A stretch of DNA of 64,000 nt from a virus, in IMG/VR virus record IMGVR_UViG_3300028920_000029, positions 62,001 to 126,000 of that record; one strand, given 5' to 3'. A model generated the notes under the pieces. That model was not told the origin of the DNA, searched no databases, and saw only the letters and a list, made by a program, of their open reading frames with translations. Every line of letters starts with the position of its first letter. Position 1 is the first letter of the stretch. The position numbers and the translations under genes are program-made. Positions 35,445 to 42,104 of this stretch are shown here, piece after piece.

Positions 35445-35647
35445 TTCTGTACCTCCTTAGCATAGTCAATCATTTGTTTTAGGTCTTGAATTTCTTCTTC
35501 CATCCTTTTAATACCACAGGGTATACACAAGGTATGTGCAACCATAGTAGTATCATCCAGTATCCTATAGTCACCCAGCTCTATCCTCTTGTGGCACTTA
35601 TCACATGTCTTAACATAGGCGTGGTTTAGCAGTACTGATATACTCAC
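35441..35647 (-). CDS. CxxC...CxxCGxK microprotein (paralogue family)
   Basis: 68 residues with a GTG start behind GGAGGTGCGTCC; the longer ORF would overlap the previous gene by over 60 bp. CDKC at 17 and CIPCGIKRMEEEIQDLK at 45 repeat the zinc/helix pattern of its neighbours. Four-base overlaps on both sides (GTGA and ATGA type) show a coupled cluster. Confidence 0.6.
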   Translation of the reverse strand: MSISVLLNHAYVKTCDKCHKRIELGDYRILDDTTMVAHTLCIPCGIKRMEEEIQDLKQMIDYAKEVQK

Positions 35648-35802
35648 GGACGCACCTCCACTCGTTTCTTTATACCACACTTTAAGTCCAGCACCCACTT
35701 CTTCCTCCCGCATTTATCACACACGTAAACCTTATACCAGTTGTGGTTAACGTAGTCCTCCACGTATCTATCATACTTCCACTTATGTTTACACTTCCCC
35801 AT
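35644..35802 (-). CDS. 52-residue basic zinc-binding microprotein
   Basis: Short ORF behind AAAGGAGAGTGAATAGAT. It has MGKCKHKWKYD at the start and CDKCGRKKW near residue 29. Cys and His residues (C4, H6, C29, C32) could make a zinc site. Very basic, so nucleic-acid binding is plausible. The stop overlaps the next gene's GTG by 4 bp. Confidence 0.55.
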   Translation of the reverse strand: MGKCKHKWKYDRYVEDYVNHNWYKVYVCDKCGRKKWVLDLKCGIKKRVEVRP

Positions 35803-35808
35803 ATCTAT

Positions 35809-35937
35809 TCACTCTCCTTTAAACTTTAAAAATGCTTTTAATATTGCTTCAACTAATATAATTAGTATATTTGATTTATGCCATTCTTCTGCATACTCTT
35901 CCATTGGATATTCTTCCAATTTATTTGAAGGATACAT
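35809..35937 (-). CDS. 42-residue microprotein with hydrophobic helix
   Basis: Acidic N-terminus (LEEYPMEEYAEEW) then a hydrophobic helix (NILIILVEAILKAFLKF). The SD AAAGGAAAGTGAATAGAT is nearly the same as that of the next gene. Its own last codons, AAA GGA GAG TGA, form the next SD. Possibly a peripheral membrane peptide. Confidence 0.55.
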   Translation of the reverse strand: MYPSNKLEEYPMEEYAEEWHKSNILIILVEAILKAFLKFKGE

Positions 35938-35939
35938 AT

Positions 35940-36431
35940 CTATTCACTTTCCTTTAAAAGTTGTATTATCTTTTTTACTTGTTTTTTTCTTGTTAACCTG
36001 TATGCCGACCTGTTTGCCGACTCGTATGCCGACCAGCCTGCCGAACTGTATGCCGACCTGTTTGCCGAATAGTCTGCCGACCTATATGCCAAATAACGTG
36101 CCGACTCGCTTGCCAACCAGTCTGCTTCCTCTAATTCTTTTTTAGTCGCTGTTTTAAATATGTAATACTTCTCTATTACATCTATATAATGTTTTATTTC
36201 TTTATTCTTTGTTTTACATTGTCTTGCACACCATATTGCAAATATACGCCTGTCTAAATTACTTCCTAAGTTAGCAAATAGCCAAACCTTATCTTCATTA
36301 CTTAATTTATCTGCTTTATATTCCATACATTCAAGTAATGTCATTTTAGTATTCTCTGTTATTCCTTTTATTTCTGTAGGGTCATAACAGGGGTTTAATT
36401 TTCTAATTTGTTTTATGGTTATCTTTTTCAT
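35940..36431 (-). CDS. Ala/Ser tetrapeptide-repeat protein, Imm-like phage family
   Basis: 163 residues. Residues 40-105 (DKVWLFANLGSNLDRRIFAI, then WCARQCK) resemble the N-terminal part of the putative-immunity-type proteins common in phage and bacterial genomes. Residues 108-145 are seven or more S-A-x-x repeats (SADY, SANR, SAYS, SAGW, SAYE). They are coded by a 12-bp repeat and form an Ala-faced helix. The C-terminus LLKESE recurs in a second, truncated copy at the right edge. Function not established. Confidence 0.6.
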   Translation of the reverse strand: MKKITIKQIRKLNPCYDPTEIKGITENTKMTLLECMEYKADKLSNEDKVWLFANLGSNLDRRIFAIWCARQCKTKNKEIKHYIDVIEKYYIFKTATKKELEEADWLASESARYLAYRSADYSANRSAYSSAGWSAYESANRSAYRLTRKKQVKKIIQLLKESE

Positions 36432-36432
36432 A

Positions 36433-36882
36433 TTACACCTCCTTAACAGTATATAGTTCTACTTCAAGCTTAGCGTCAGAGTGTTTAGTATTATTTATTA
36501 AAAACTCAGCTAACTTTTCACGGTGTGTTTCCCACCGTATAGGAGTACTTCCCATAAATACGTAGTACTCACCGCAACTCAACCTTAGGTGGTTGAGCGA
36601 TTTAGGGTCAACACCCTTAGTCAATTGCATAACAGAGTCCATTATGGACAGGATAGTCTGCACAGAAAACCTGCTGACATCCATCGAACCGACTATAATA
36701 TAGAACTTAAGAGACTGGTTACTTGTAGGTTTCCTTCGGTACCACTTAACAGAAGGAGTCGTAAAGCATTCAGGCAACCACTCCATCATAACTTTATCAC
36801 GCTCATTAAACTTACGGATACGTTTACTGCCATCGGAGTAGAACTTATGGTACGCACTCTCAGATAGTTTGGTCAAACCCAT
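36433..36882 (-). CDS. predicted ferredoxin-like-fold protein of the recurrent small-protein group
   Basis: 149 residues. A basic N-terminal domain, then strand (KFYIIVGSMDV), helix beginning FSVQTILSIMDSVM, strands (LRLSCG, YYVFMG), helix HREKLAEFLINN and strand (KLEVELYTV). The last part is very like the TxDExxxWLLxN...strand end of the GxSxTA proteins near 58-63 kb. SD GAGGAGGTGACTA. Function unknown. Confidence 0.5.
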   Translation of the reverse strand: MGLTKLSESAYHKFYSDGSKRIRKFNERDKVMMEWLPECFTTPSVKWYRRKPTSNQSLKFYIIVGSMDVSRFSVQTILSIMDSVMQLTKGVDPKSLNHLRLSCGEYYVFMGSTPIRWETHREKLAEFLINNTKHSDAKLEVELYTVKEV

Positions 36883-36885
36883 TAG

Positions 36886-37119
36886 TCACCTCCTCAGACT
36901 TTCTTCTACCTTTTCGTCGTACACATACCCTTTGGGAGTCTTGCGTACCACGTTGTAGTTATCCGCACCGAGTCCAGCGTTCAGTCCTTTGAGAAAGGCA
37001 TCACGCTCCTTGCTAGTTTTGTACTTAAACTCAGTCAGCTGACACTCAGCTACAGGCTCTCCCTGTTCCAGCTTAAAGCTCACATCACTTTGTCCTACCA
37101 CTACCTTAAGTGTTCTCAT
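36886..37119 (-). CDS. unknown 77-residue protein
   Basis: ATG behind GGAGGTGGTTGAT; a GTG three codons earlier is too close to the SD. Strands at both ends (TLKVVVGQSDVSFKL, YNVVRKTPKGYVYDEK) flank a helix (SKERDAFLKGLNAGLG), giving a beta-beta-alpha-beta order. No family recognised. Confidence 0.55.
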   Translation of the reverse strand: MRTLKVVVGQSDVSFKLEQGEPVAECQLTEFKYKTSKERDAFLKGLNAGLGADNYNVVRKTPKGYVYDEKVEESLRR

Positions 37120-37132
37120 ATCAACCACCTCC

Positions 37133-37381
37133 CTATCCTTTTAGTAGAACGTCAGAATACCCCAAGGCTTTAAGTAGCGCCTTAAGTTCGTCCATCCTGT
37201 TTAGTATTTCTTTAGTAGCACACGCAACACATCGCACTTCCCTATCCGAGTCAGGTTCCTCAACCCCATCATCATTAAAGAACGAGGTAGTAACATACTC
37301 AACCAATCTAATTTCTCCAGCCCCAATATCTTTATTACAATAATTGCATCGCTCATTAAAAGGTTCTTTAATTACTTCCAT
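37133..37381 (-). CDS. CxxC...CxxCAxK microprotein (paralogue family)
   Basis: 82 residues. CNYC at 12, a 30-residue acidic strand spacer, CVACATKEILNRMDELKALL. Same zinc and helix pattern as the neighbours at 35.2-35.6 and 38.1-38.5 kb but with a longer spacer. Start ATG lies inside the end of the preceding gene behind GGAGGTGGTTGGTG. Confidence 0.6.
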   Translation of the reverse strand: MEVIKEPFNERCNYCNKDIGAGEIRLVEYVTTSFFNDDGVEEPDSDREVRCVACATKEILNRMDELKALLKALGYSDVLLKG

Positions 37382-37769
37382 CACCAACCACCTCCAAAGG
37401 TTTAAGGTTCATTATGTCCCTAAAGCATTTCTCTGAGGAATATAATGTGGTATGGAAAGACCACTCGCCTTTAAACTTTACACGCTTTCCATACGGTTCG
37501 GTAGTGTTTTCTTCTACCCAATCGTTAACAGAATACACACTCATTATCGGTACTATCTCTGTCTTTTCAATAGCCACATAAACGTTACGACTATGTATCG
37601 CAAAGGAAATAAGCGCTATGCCAACTACCAACGTAATTATCCCACCTACTATATGGCGGTCATAACTTTCCGACAGAACAACAACCCCACATAATACGCA
37701 CAGCCCACCGCATAGTATTCCCAGCGTAAGAAATAAAACAGCCAAAAACTGAGCATTTGATAATTCCAT
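37368..37769 (-). CDS. membrane protein with two N-terminal transmembrane helices
   Basis: 133 residues. Hydrophobic helices at about 8-32 (FLAVLFLTLGILCGGLCVLC) and 38-58 (IVGGIITLVVGIALISFAI), followed by a 70-residue soluble strand-rich tail. The short loop between the helices predicts a hairpin with a cytoplasmic tail. No known family. Confidence 0.6.
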   Translation of the reverse strand: MELSNAQFLAVLFLTLGILCGGLCVLCGVVVLSESYDRHIVGGIITLVVGIALISFAIHSRNVYVAIEKTEIVPIMSVYSVNDWVEENTTEPYGKRVKFKGEWSFHTTLYSSEKCFRDIMNLKPLEVVGDGSN

Positions 37770-37770
37770 A

Positions 37771-37998
37771 CTACACCTCCTCCAACACTTTAATTACTTC
37801 CCACTCTACTCCGTCAAGAGTAAACTTCATGCCGACCTTCCACGTTACCGAGCCATACTCCTCAACCCCCACATCTATATTAAACTCTCTTTCCTCCCGC
37901 CTAACATAACCCATAGTAGTATCTGTATAACCATTGGTATCATCCACCACCGTGACTGACCGTTGCTCTGATAAATCCCTTGCTATAAATCTAGCCAT
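37771..37998 (-). CDS. small strand-rich protein behind a promoter
   Basis: 75 residues from the ATG behind GGAGGTGTAGTT. Strands (ARFIARDL, SVTVVDD, EREFNIDVG) and a WKVGMKFTLDGVEWEVIKVL end suggest a PH- or SH3-like barrel. The terminal motif KFTLDGVEWEVIKV resembles small phage DNA-mimic or regulatory barrels only in a general way. A sigma70 promoter lies 50 bp upstream, making this a likely operon start. Confidence 0.6.
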   Translation of the reverse strand: MARFIARDLSEQRSVTVVDDTNGYTDTTMGYVRREEREFNIDVGVEEYGSVTWKVGMKFTLDGVEWEVIKVLEEV

Positions 37999-38047
37999 AA
38001 CTACACCTCCAAAGTAAACTTTTTTCACGACTAAAATCCTTATACAA

Positions 38048-38075
38048 AGTATACTATATATAATCAAAAAGTCAA
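38048..38075 (-). promoter_or_regulatory. sigma70-type promoter
   Basis: TTGACT, 16-bp spacer starting TTTTGA, TATACT on the minus strand, upstream of the 75-residue gene. Same architecture as the promoters near 34.9 and 53.6 kb. Confidence 0.8.
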
Positions 38076-38080
38076 TCCCA

Positions 38081-38293
38081 TCACAAAAGTATATCGATAG
38101 ATGCTTTCTGTAAACTTTTTAAGTCATACTCAGCCTCCTCTTTCCAATGAGATAGTTCCTTAATAGCACAGGGTATACAGTAGATAGAGTTATTAAGGTG
38201 GACATACTTATGGTTAACACCTATCTCACCCCCGCACGAATTACACCATATAGGTATGGAGTTACTAACGTTATTGTATATAGTTATAGACAT
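38081..38293 (-). CDS. CxxC...CxxCAxK microprotein (paralogue family)
   Basis: 70 residues from the ATG behind GGAGGTGTTTGAT. CNSCGGEIG, a 20-residue spacer (HKYVHLNNSIY), CIPCAIKELSHWKEE, ending SIDILL. The end and the CIPCAIK motif match the adjacent gene (AIDIIL), pointing to tandem duplication. Confidence 0.65.
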   Translation of the reverse strand: MSITIYNNVSNSIPIWCNSCGGEIGVNHKYVHLNNSIYCIPCAIKELSHWKEEAEYDLKSLQKASIDILL

Positions 38294-38306
38294 ATCAAAC
38301 ACCTCC

Positions 38307-38546
38307 TTATAGTATGATGTCTATTGCTATAGTCTCCAGTTCATTTAGAGTTAGTTGTGTACGAAGAAGAGAGTAACTAGCGGGGTTCTTTGATTTTAAG
38401 TAGGCTATCCGTTCTCTTGATTGCTTAATAGCACAACGAATACACAGGGTATCTCCTATATTTATGACTACAGGATTACCTTTATGTATCTTTGTTTTAC
38501 ATAGTTTACAAGTTTCTTCCACGTTTGAGTGTGTTAGTATATACAT
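38307..38546 (-). CDS. CxxC...CxxCAxK microprotein (paralogue family)
   Basis: 79 residues. CKLCKTKIHKGNPV, a spacer, CIRCAIKQSRERIAYLK, and a C-terminus AIDIIL like its neighbour. The gene begins next to the non-coding hairpin region, which separates it from the following gene cluster. Likely zinc binding; role unknown. Confidence 0.65.
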   Translation of the reverse strand: MYILTHSNVEETCKLCKTKIHKGNPVVINIGDTLCIRCAIKQSRERIAYLKSKNPASYSLLRTQLTLNELETIAIDIIL

Positions 38547-38590
38547 AATAGTATCTCCTTTCCAAAGGGTATAGGGTATAACACAGGGGT

Positions 38591-38630
38591 ATTAAGGCTT
38601 AAGGAGGTCGTAGACCCGAGTGATTAAGGC
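38591..38630. repeat. 40-bp direct repeat, copy 1
   Basis: Starts ATTAAGGCTTAAGGAGGTCG and is repeated without mismatch 64 bp further on. The core contains an AAGGAGGT that is not followed by a gene on the plus strand. Confidence 0.9.
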
Positions 38631-38654
38631 GTACCCTATGATTTCATAGGGGGA

Positions 38655-38694
38655 ATTAAGGCTTAAGGAGGTCGTAGACCCGAGTGATTAAGGC
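38655..38694. repeat. 40-bp direct repeat, copy 2
   Basis: Identical to copy 1. A perfect 8-bp-stem hairpin (38634-38651) lies between the two copies. Confidence 0.9.
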
Positions 38695-38767
38695 TTAAGT
38701 ATAGCCCCCACCGTACTCAAGGAACCTTAAGGCACCTACTTCTTGCGCCTACCTACTTTTCGGGGGA

Positions 38768-38787
38768 CTCCGATGATATCATCGGAG
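38768..38787. repeat. 20-bp perfect palindrome
   Basis: CTCCGATGATATCATCGGAG. Its right part, with the following GGA, recurs as a 21-bp identical segment at 38833-38853, so the palindrome is duplicated. Confidence 0.9.
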
Positions 38788-38855
38788 GGACTAAGGGACT
38801 CGGGTGCATAGCACCTATTCGGGTGGCTCCGCCCGATGATATCATCGGAGGGACG

Positions 38856-38873
38856 CCGTTGCGTACGCAACGG
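38856..38873. repeat. 18-bp perfect palindrome
   Basis: CCGTTGCGTACGCAACGG, adjacent to the end of the next minus-strand gene. It could act as a strong RNA hairpin or a dimer-binding DNA site. Confidence 0.85.
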
Positions 38874-38876
38874 GGA

Positions 38877-39233
38877 CTAGATAAAGTATACTATATCATC
38901 TTCTAACCTTAAAGCATCAATCCTTAAAGCATCAATCCTTAAATATTCTATACCCAGTTCCGCCCGATACTTCAATGTTTCGCATCGTTGGGTTACTATA
39001 CACCTTACATAATTGGCCAGCATCTTTACTAAGGCCCTCTTGGTAGTTAGGTATTTAACGCTACTCAGGTCCAGCTCCCAACACCAGTAGGGGAAGGGTC
39101 GTGAGCCCCAGTCCCTAGCAAACTTAGGGTCCTTCTCAATATTAAAGGGACCGTCTACTCTACTCTGTAGGGTCTTAGGCAGGTCTTTATACTTACCATT
39201 TAGGTGCGTACGTGTATTATATACTCTCTTCAT
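38877..39233 (-). CDS. small-protein family with GP...YWxWE...LTT-helix motif
   Basis: 118 residues. SRVDGPFNI, then YWCWELDLSSVKYLTTKRAL and MLANYVRCIV. This parallels the next gene (GRLSGPW, YYWEFNYKDLHTTTVIAILR), so the two are paralogues. The C-terminus has a duplicated IDALR pentapeptide coded by an exact 15-bp tandem repeat, then DDIVYFI. SD AGGAGGTAACTAAAA. Function unknown. Confidence 0.55.
   Translation of the reverse strand: MKRVYNTRTHLNGKYKDLPKTLQSRVDGPFNIEKDPKFARDWGSRPFPYWCWELDLSSVKYLTTKRALVKMLANYVRCIVTQRCETLKYRAELGIEYLRIDALRIDALRLEDDIVYFI
38907..38936 (-). repeat. 15-bp exact tandem repeat inside a gene
   Basis: CCTTAAAGCATCAAT occurs twice head to tail (plus-strand orientation), adding one IDALR pentapeptide to the encoded protein. 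A third, degenerate copy follows. Confidence 0.85.
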
Positions 39234-39246
39234 TTTTAGTTACCTC

Positions 39247-39573
39247 CTACCCTATGTAAAGTGTATCATCTTTAAGTAACGTGTCAATAATATCCTCAGG
39301 GTTATGGTCGTATAAACTATCCAGCCTGTTGTTTTTTAAAGTACCAAACATTATGTCGGGGTTGGTTTGATAAAGCTTCCTAAGTATAGCTATGACTGTA
39401 GTAGTGTGCAGGTCCTTATAGTTAAATTCCCAGTAGTACAGGCTGTATGGAGCCTTATATACAGCTTCCCATGGGCCGCTTAGTCTGCCTTTAAAGTCTA
39501 TCTTCTTGAGGCTATCCTGTATATCTTTAGCTCTTACCTCTTTAACAGTAATGTTAAAAGGTACTCTCTTCAT
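39247..39573 (-). CDS. small-protein family with GP...YYWE...TTT-helix motif
   Basis: 108 residues. FKGRLSGPWEAV, then YYWEFNYKDL (strand), HTTTVIAILRKLYQ (helix with T-T-T cap), strand (DIMFGTL), helix (PEDIIDTLLKDD) and end strand TLYIG. This is the clearest member of the 38.9-41.0 kb family and also fits the wider beta-alpha-beta-beta-alpha-beta pattern. Unknown function. Confidence 0.55.
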   Translation of the reverse strand: MKRVPFNITVKEVRAKDIQDSLKKIDFKGRLSGPWEAVYKAPYSLYYWEFNYKDLHTTTVIAILRKLYQTNPDIMFGTLKNNRLDSLYDHNPEDIIDTLLKDDTLYIG

Positions 39574-39584
39574 GAGGTCCTCCT

Positions 39585-40037
39585 TTAAAAGTAAGGGAAT
39601 AAGTAGACTGGACCGTTGTTATCCAAGACCCTTACTACCTCTTCTTCGTTTGGATACATATACATGGTGGAGCCGTATACCTCGGGTCCTAGCGGCCTGA
39701 TTATCTCATAACTTGTGGCTACACACGTGGTGACTTCCTCGGGTGATTCTCTGAAGGGCCGTATGTCATATATGTACTTACAAAGCTTCCTAAGTATAGC
39801 CAGCTTGGTATAAGTAGTTAAGCTAGGCCCCTTGAACCTAAAGGAAGCACCCTTGAGGCCTGCGTAAACTAGTTTTTTGCGGTGGCGCAGCTCCACCTTG
39901 TCCATGTCAAAGTACTTTACGTCTGCGTACTCGCTATCCTTAAAACACTCCTCTAAATACTCGCCTATTACTATGTACGCCCTGCTCATTTTTTTATGCT
40001 TTTTCAGTAGGTATGGGTCCAGCTCTGGTAGTTTCAT
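39585..40037 (-). CDS. small-protein family with SLTTYTKLAILRKL motif
   Basis: 150 residues. Strand (GASFRFKGPSL), helix TTYTKLAILRKLCKYIYD, strands (TCVATSYEI, STMYMYP), helix (NEEEVVRVLDNN) and a strand PVYLFPYF, the same order as its neighbours. The start uses the leader GGGGAGGTATACTTAGG, found identically at 40251-40272. Function unknown. Confidence 0.55.
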   Translation of the reverse strand: MKLPELDPYLLKKHKKMSRAYIVIGEYLEECFKDSEYADVKYFDMDKVELRHRKKLVYAGLKGASFRFKGPSLTTYTKLAILRKLCKYIYDIRPFRESPEEVTTCVATSYEIIRPLGPEVYGSTMYMYPNEEEVVRVLDNNGPVYLFPYF

Positions 40038-40054
40038 CCTAAGTATACCTCCCC
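40033..40054 (-). repeat. 22-bp leader repeat, copy 1
   Basis: Contains the SD and ATG of the 150-residue gene. It also encodes the C-terminal GEVYLG and stop of the gene before it. Identical to 40251-40272. Confidence 0.85.
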
Positions 40055-40420
40055 ATCAGTATCCGACACATACCAGTAGGATTTTACGTGTTTATCAGCA
40101 TAGGCTTCCGCTTCTTTTACTGAGTTAAAGAGTAGCTTCTTCCCCCCTCTTTTCAGCACATCCCCACCTGTGATGCTGTCGGTGTTCTCATCTTCCGTGT
40201 ACCAGTTAATAACATACTGCTTTTTAACGGCTTTCTTCCTCGTCTTCGTCTTCATCCTAAGTATACCTCCCCTTCCTTTAGTAGACACAGGGTATGGCAT
40301 GCGTATGTTAGTGCTACTCCGCGCAAAATACGGCCCATGGATCCTACCCTTAAACATCGTTGGCGGGGTGAATTCTTCACGCATTCTTTCTTCTATGTCT
40401 AAGGGCTTAAAGTCACTCAT
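40034..40420 (-). CDS. possible fused small protein; internal start at 40255
   Basis: 128 residues as one ORF. The N-terminus (MFKGRIHGPYFARSS) resembles the FKGRxxGP family. The ORF then runs through an internal copy of the 22-bp leader (40251-40272), which carries a perfect SD and ATG. An independent 73-residue protein from 40255 (MKTKTRKKAVKKQY onward, ending DTDGEVYLG) is therefore equally likely. The arrangement suggests recombination between duplicated leaders that truncated a family member. Confidence 0.5.
   Translation of the reverse strand: MSDFKPLDIEERMREEFTPPTMFKGRIHGPYFARSSTNIRMPYPVSTKGRGGILRMKTKTRKKAVKKQYVINWYTEDENTDSITGGDVLKRGGKKLLFNSVKEAEAYADKHVKSYWYVSDTDGEVYLG
40251..40272 (-). 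repeat. 22-bp leader repeat, copy 2
   Basis: Same sequence as 40033-40054, here inside an ORF and positioned as SD plus ATG for the 73-residue downstream part. In another frame it would encode the same GEVYLG-stop end. Confidence 0.85.
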
Positions 40421-41015
40421 CTTTCTTCTTCTTTTCTTGCAGGTGCAGCAGGTAGTTTACATAATCATGGACGTTTACTGGCCTATGTATCCTCTCCAGC
40501 TTGTGCATCGCGGTATTAGCTAGGTGTTCCTTAAAGAAAGGCTGCTTTAATAGCTCTACCTGGAACTTAGTTAGGTGCTTTAACGTGCGGTCGATGGCCT
40601 TTATTAACCACGCGTCCAGCCTGTTTCCCTTTAAAGTGATTATCTTTGCTGTACCCGCATACTGTATTAGATACTCCTTAGGAGTAGAGTAGTATAAGCT
40701 CCTTATTTTACGGTAGGTCATCCAGCATAGCTTGCCTCCTGGAGAGTAAAAGGGTATCGCTATAGATGTGTTGCCAGTACCCATGCCCTCATCTTTTAGG
40801 GAGCTCCACCTTAACATCTTTTTTACCACCGCTAGCTTGAACGTATCAGTAGTCATCTTGGACCACTTAGTCTCTATAAACACCGCCATGTTTGCCGCAG
40901 GCCGATCTCTATACGAAGACGTGTCGTCGTCGGTCCACCAATAACTAAACAACTTCTGCAGTTTCTTAAGCTGATCCTCTTCCTTTTTGGTTAGTACCGT
41001 GGATTGTTTACTCAT
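40413..41015 (-). CDS. 200-residue protein with TTDTFKLAVVKKM motif
   Basis: Acidic/Trp-rich N-terminus (FSYWWTDDDTSSYRDRP), strand (MAVFIETKW), helix starting MTTDTFKLAVVKKMLRW, strand (SIAIPFY), then a strand region and a long helical C-terminus. The motif places it with the three upstream family members. SD GGAGGTAACTAGAC is identical to that of the 53-residue gene at 41.7 kb. Ends 8 bp inside the next gene. Confidence 0.55.
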   Translation of the reverse strand: MSKQSTVLTKKEEDQLKKLQKLFSYWWTDDDTSSYRDRPAANMAVFIETKWSKMTTDTFKLAVVKKMLRWSSLKDEGMGTGNTSIAIPFYSPGGKLCWMTYRKIRSLYYSTPKEYLIQYAGTAKIITLKGNRLDAWLIKAIDRTLKHLTKFQVELLKQPFFKEHLANTAMHKLERIHRPVNVHDYVNYLLHLQEKKKKDE

Positions 41016-41039
41016 GTCTAGTTACCTCCTTTGTTTCGT

Positions 41040-41600
41040 CTAGCAAAACTTGAACGTTATCTTACGGTCCTTGGCCCTGGCAAACCTGAGCAGTTCCCTT
41101 AAGGCCGAGTCCTTTAGTGTGTCATTTGAGTCCTGATATGATCCATACACCCGCGTGCATATATACTTTCCTGGTCTCGTTAGTGCTTCTCTAGTTAACG
41201 TTATACTATACAGGTTAACTAAAGAATTCTTTCTCTTCCCCTCCCACGTCTGCTTGGTGTCTCTTATTACATTAAGCAGCACACCCCGAAGCGCGGCAGC
41301 AGTTTGTAACTTACCATCTGGCAGCGTAACTTCAGTGCACATCTCGTATTCGTTAATTAACATAGTATCATTATGCGAAACGTTGGCGCCTACAGGTAAA
41401 AAAGTATTGTCTACTATCTTCTTAATGTCTTCCTTGTTTGCAGCTATACTTCTTGAGCGATCAGCTTTCTCCTTTCTATTCCTAAAGTAGCTGTGTAGTT
41501 CTAACCTCCACTTGTTTATGGTATCGGTTAGTGCCATAACCAATACCACATAGCCCACAATGTATATAGCAATTTTTCCTATCGACTCCAAGAGTTCCAT
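41040..41600 (-). CDS. membrane-anchored member of the beta-alpha-beta small-protein group
   Basis: 186 residues. One transmembrane helix at 8-25 (KIAIYIVGYVVLVMAL). The soluble part reads strand (MCTEVTLPDGKLQ), helix beginning TAAALRGVLLNVI, strands (LVNLYSITL, YICTRVYGS), helix (KDSALRELLRFARAK) and strand (RKITFKFC). This matches the beta-alpha-beta-beta-alpha-beta layout. SD GGGAGGTATACA. Function unknown. Confidence 0.55.
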   Translation of the reverse strand: MELLESIGKIAIYIVGYVVLVMALTDTINKWRLELHSYFRNRKEKADRSRSIAANKEDIKKIVDNTFLPVGANVSHNDTMLINEYEMCTEVTLPDGKLQTAAALRGVLLNVIRDTKQTWEGKRKNSLVNLYSITLTREALTRPGKYICTRVYGSYQDSNDTLKDSALRELLRFARAKDRKITFKFC

Positions 41601-41688
41601 TGTATACCTCCCTAGTTATAGTATCGTTCCATTAGTAGTTATCGTGTATTTGTATCACATGATGAAACTATTTAGTATACTAACCTAG

Positions 41689-41850
41689 TTATCCTCCCAG
41701 TCTTCCCAGTATGATCTTACCTTTATGACAGTTAGGACAAACTGATCCCACGCAGCTGTTGCAATAGTGACTCCCGCAAGTACTGCATGTTTTCATGGGC
41801 TGCCCCTTACTAATGGTCCTTCCGCATCTGTCGCATGTTTGTGTCTCCAT
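41689..41850 (-). CDS. 53-residue double zinc-ribbon/RING-like microprotein
   Basis: Four cysteine pairs: CDRC, CSTC, CNSC and CPNC, with a His between the second and third (SHYC). Eight cysteines suggest two zinc ions in a cross-brace or tandem ribbons. A Gly/Arg tail follows. The SD GGAGGTAACTAGAC is ideal. It could be a ubiquitin-like-independent RING scaffold or RNA-binding ribbon; not assigned. Confidence 0.6.
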   Translation of the reverse strand: METQTCDRCGRTISKGQPMKTCSTCGSHYCNSCVGSVCPNCHKGKIILGRLGG

Positions 41851-41889
41851 GTCTAGTTACCTCCTTAGTTAGTTATATGGTCTAGTTAT

Positions 41890-42084
41890 CTATTCTTCCA
41901 GCAATACATCTACAAACTCAATATCTGATGGATAAAAATACTCATATTCCTCTTCGTATTCCTCTCCTAACTCCACCTTTACTAACCCTCCTAATTCACA
42001 GTCAACTACCTTAAAGACCTGCCCCTCGTAGTCTGTCCAGCCACCAGGCATAGAACCTTTAAGGACCCTAACATACTTAGCCAT
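41890..42084 (-). CDS. 64-residue small barrel protein
   Basis: Strands KYVRVLKGS, GQVFKVVD, GLVKVELG, EYEYFYP and IEFVDVLL with an acidic EEEYEEEYEY-like segment suggest a five-stranded SH3/KOW barrel. It lies next to the GP88-like gene. Function unknown. Confidence 0.55.
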   Translation of the reverse strand: MAKYVRVLKGSMPGGWTDYEGQVFKVVDCELGGLVKVELGEEYEEEYEYFYPSDIEFVDVLLEE

Positions 42085-42104
42085 TATACGTTCCTAGTTA
42101 TCTT

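Larger units (their letters stand above)
38547..38876. other. non-coding hairpin ladder with direct repeats
   Basis: No ORF of useful size on either strand. It holds a 40-bp exact direct repeat and at least four perfect inverted repeats: CCCTATGA/TCATAGGG (38634-38651), a 20-bp palindrome (38768-38787), a related 16-bp palindrome (38833-38848) and an 18-bp palindrome (38856-38873). A GGTGC/GCACC hairpin (38803-38815) is also present. G+C is higher than in the flanking genes. Candidate origin, packaging site, multi-hairpin terminator or structured RNA. Confidence 0.7.

Noticed and set aside
35648-35713. longer start for the CxxCGxK gene at 35441
   Set aside because: The region encodes the end of the 52-residue zinc microprotein in another frame, and the GTG at 35647 has a perfect SD.
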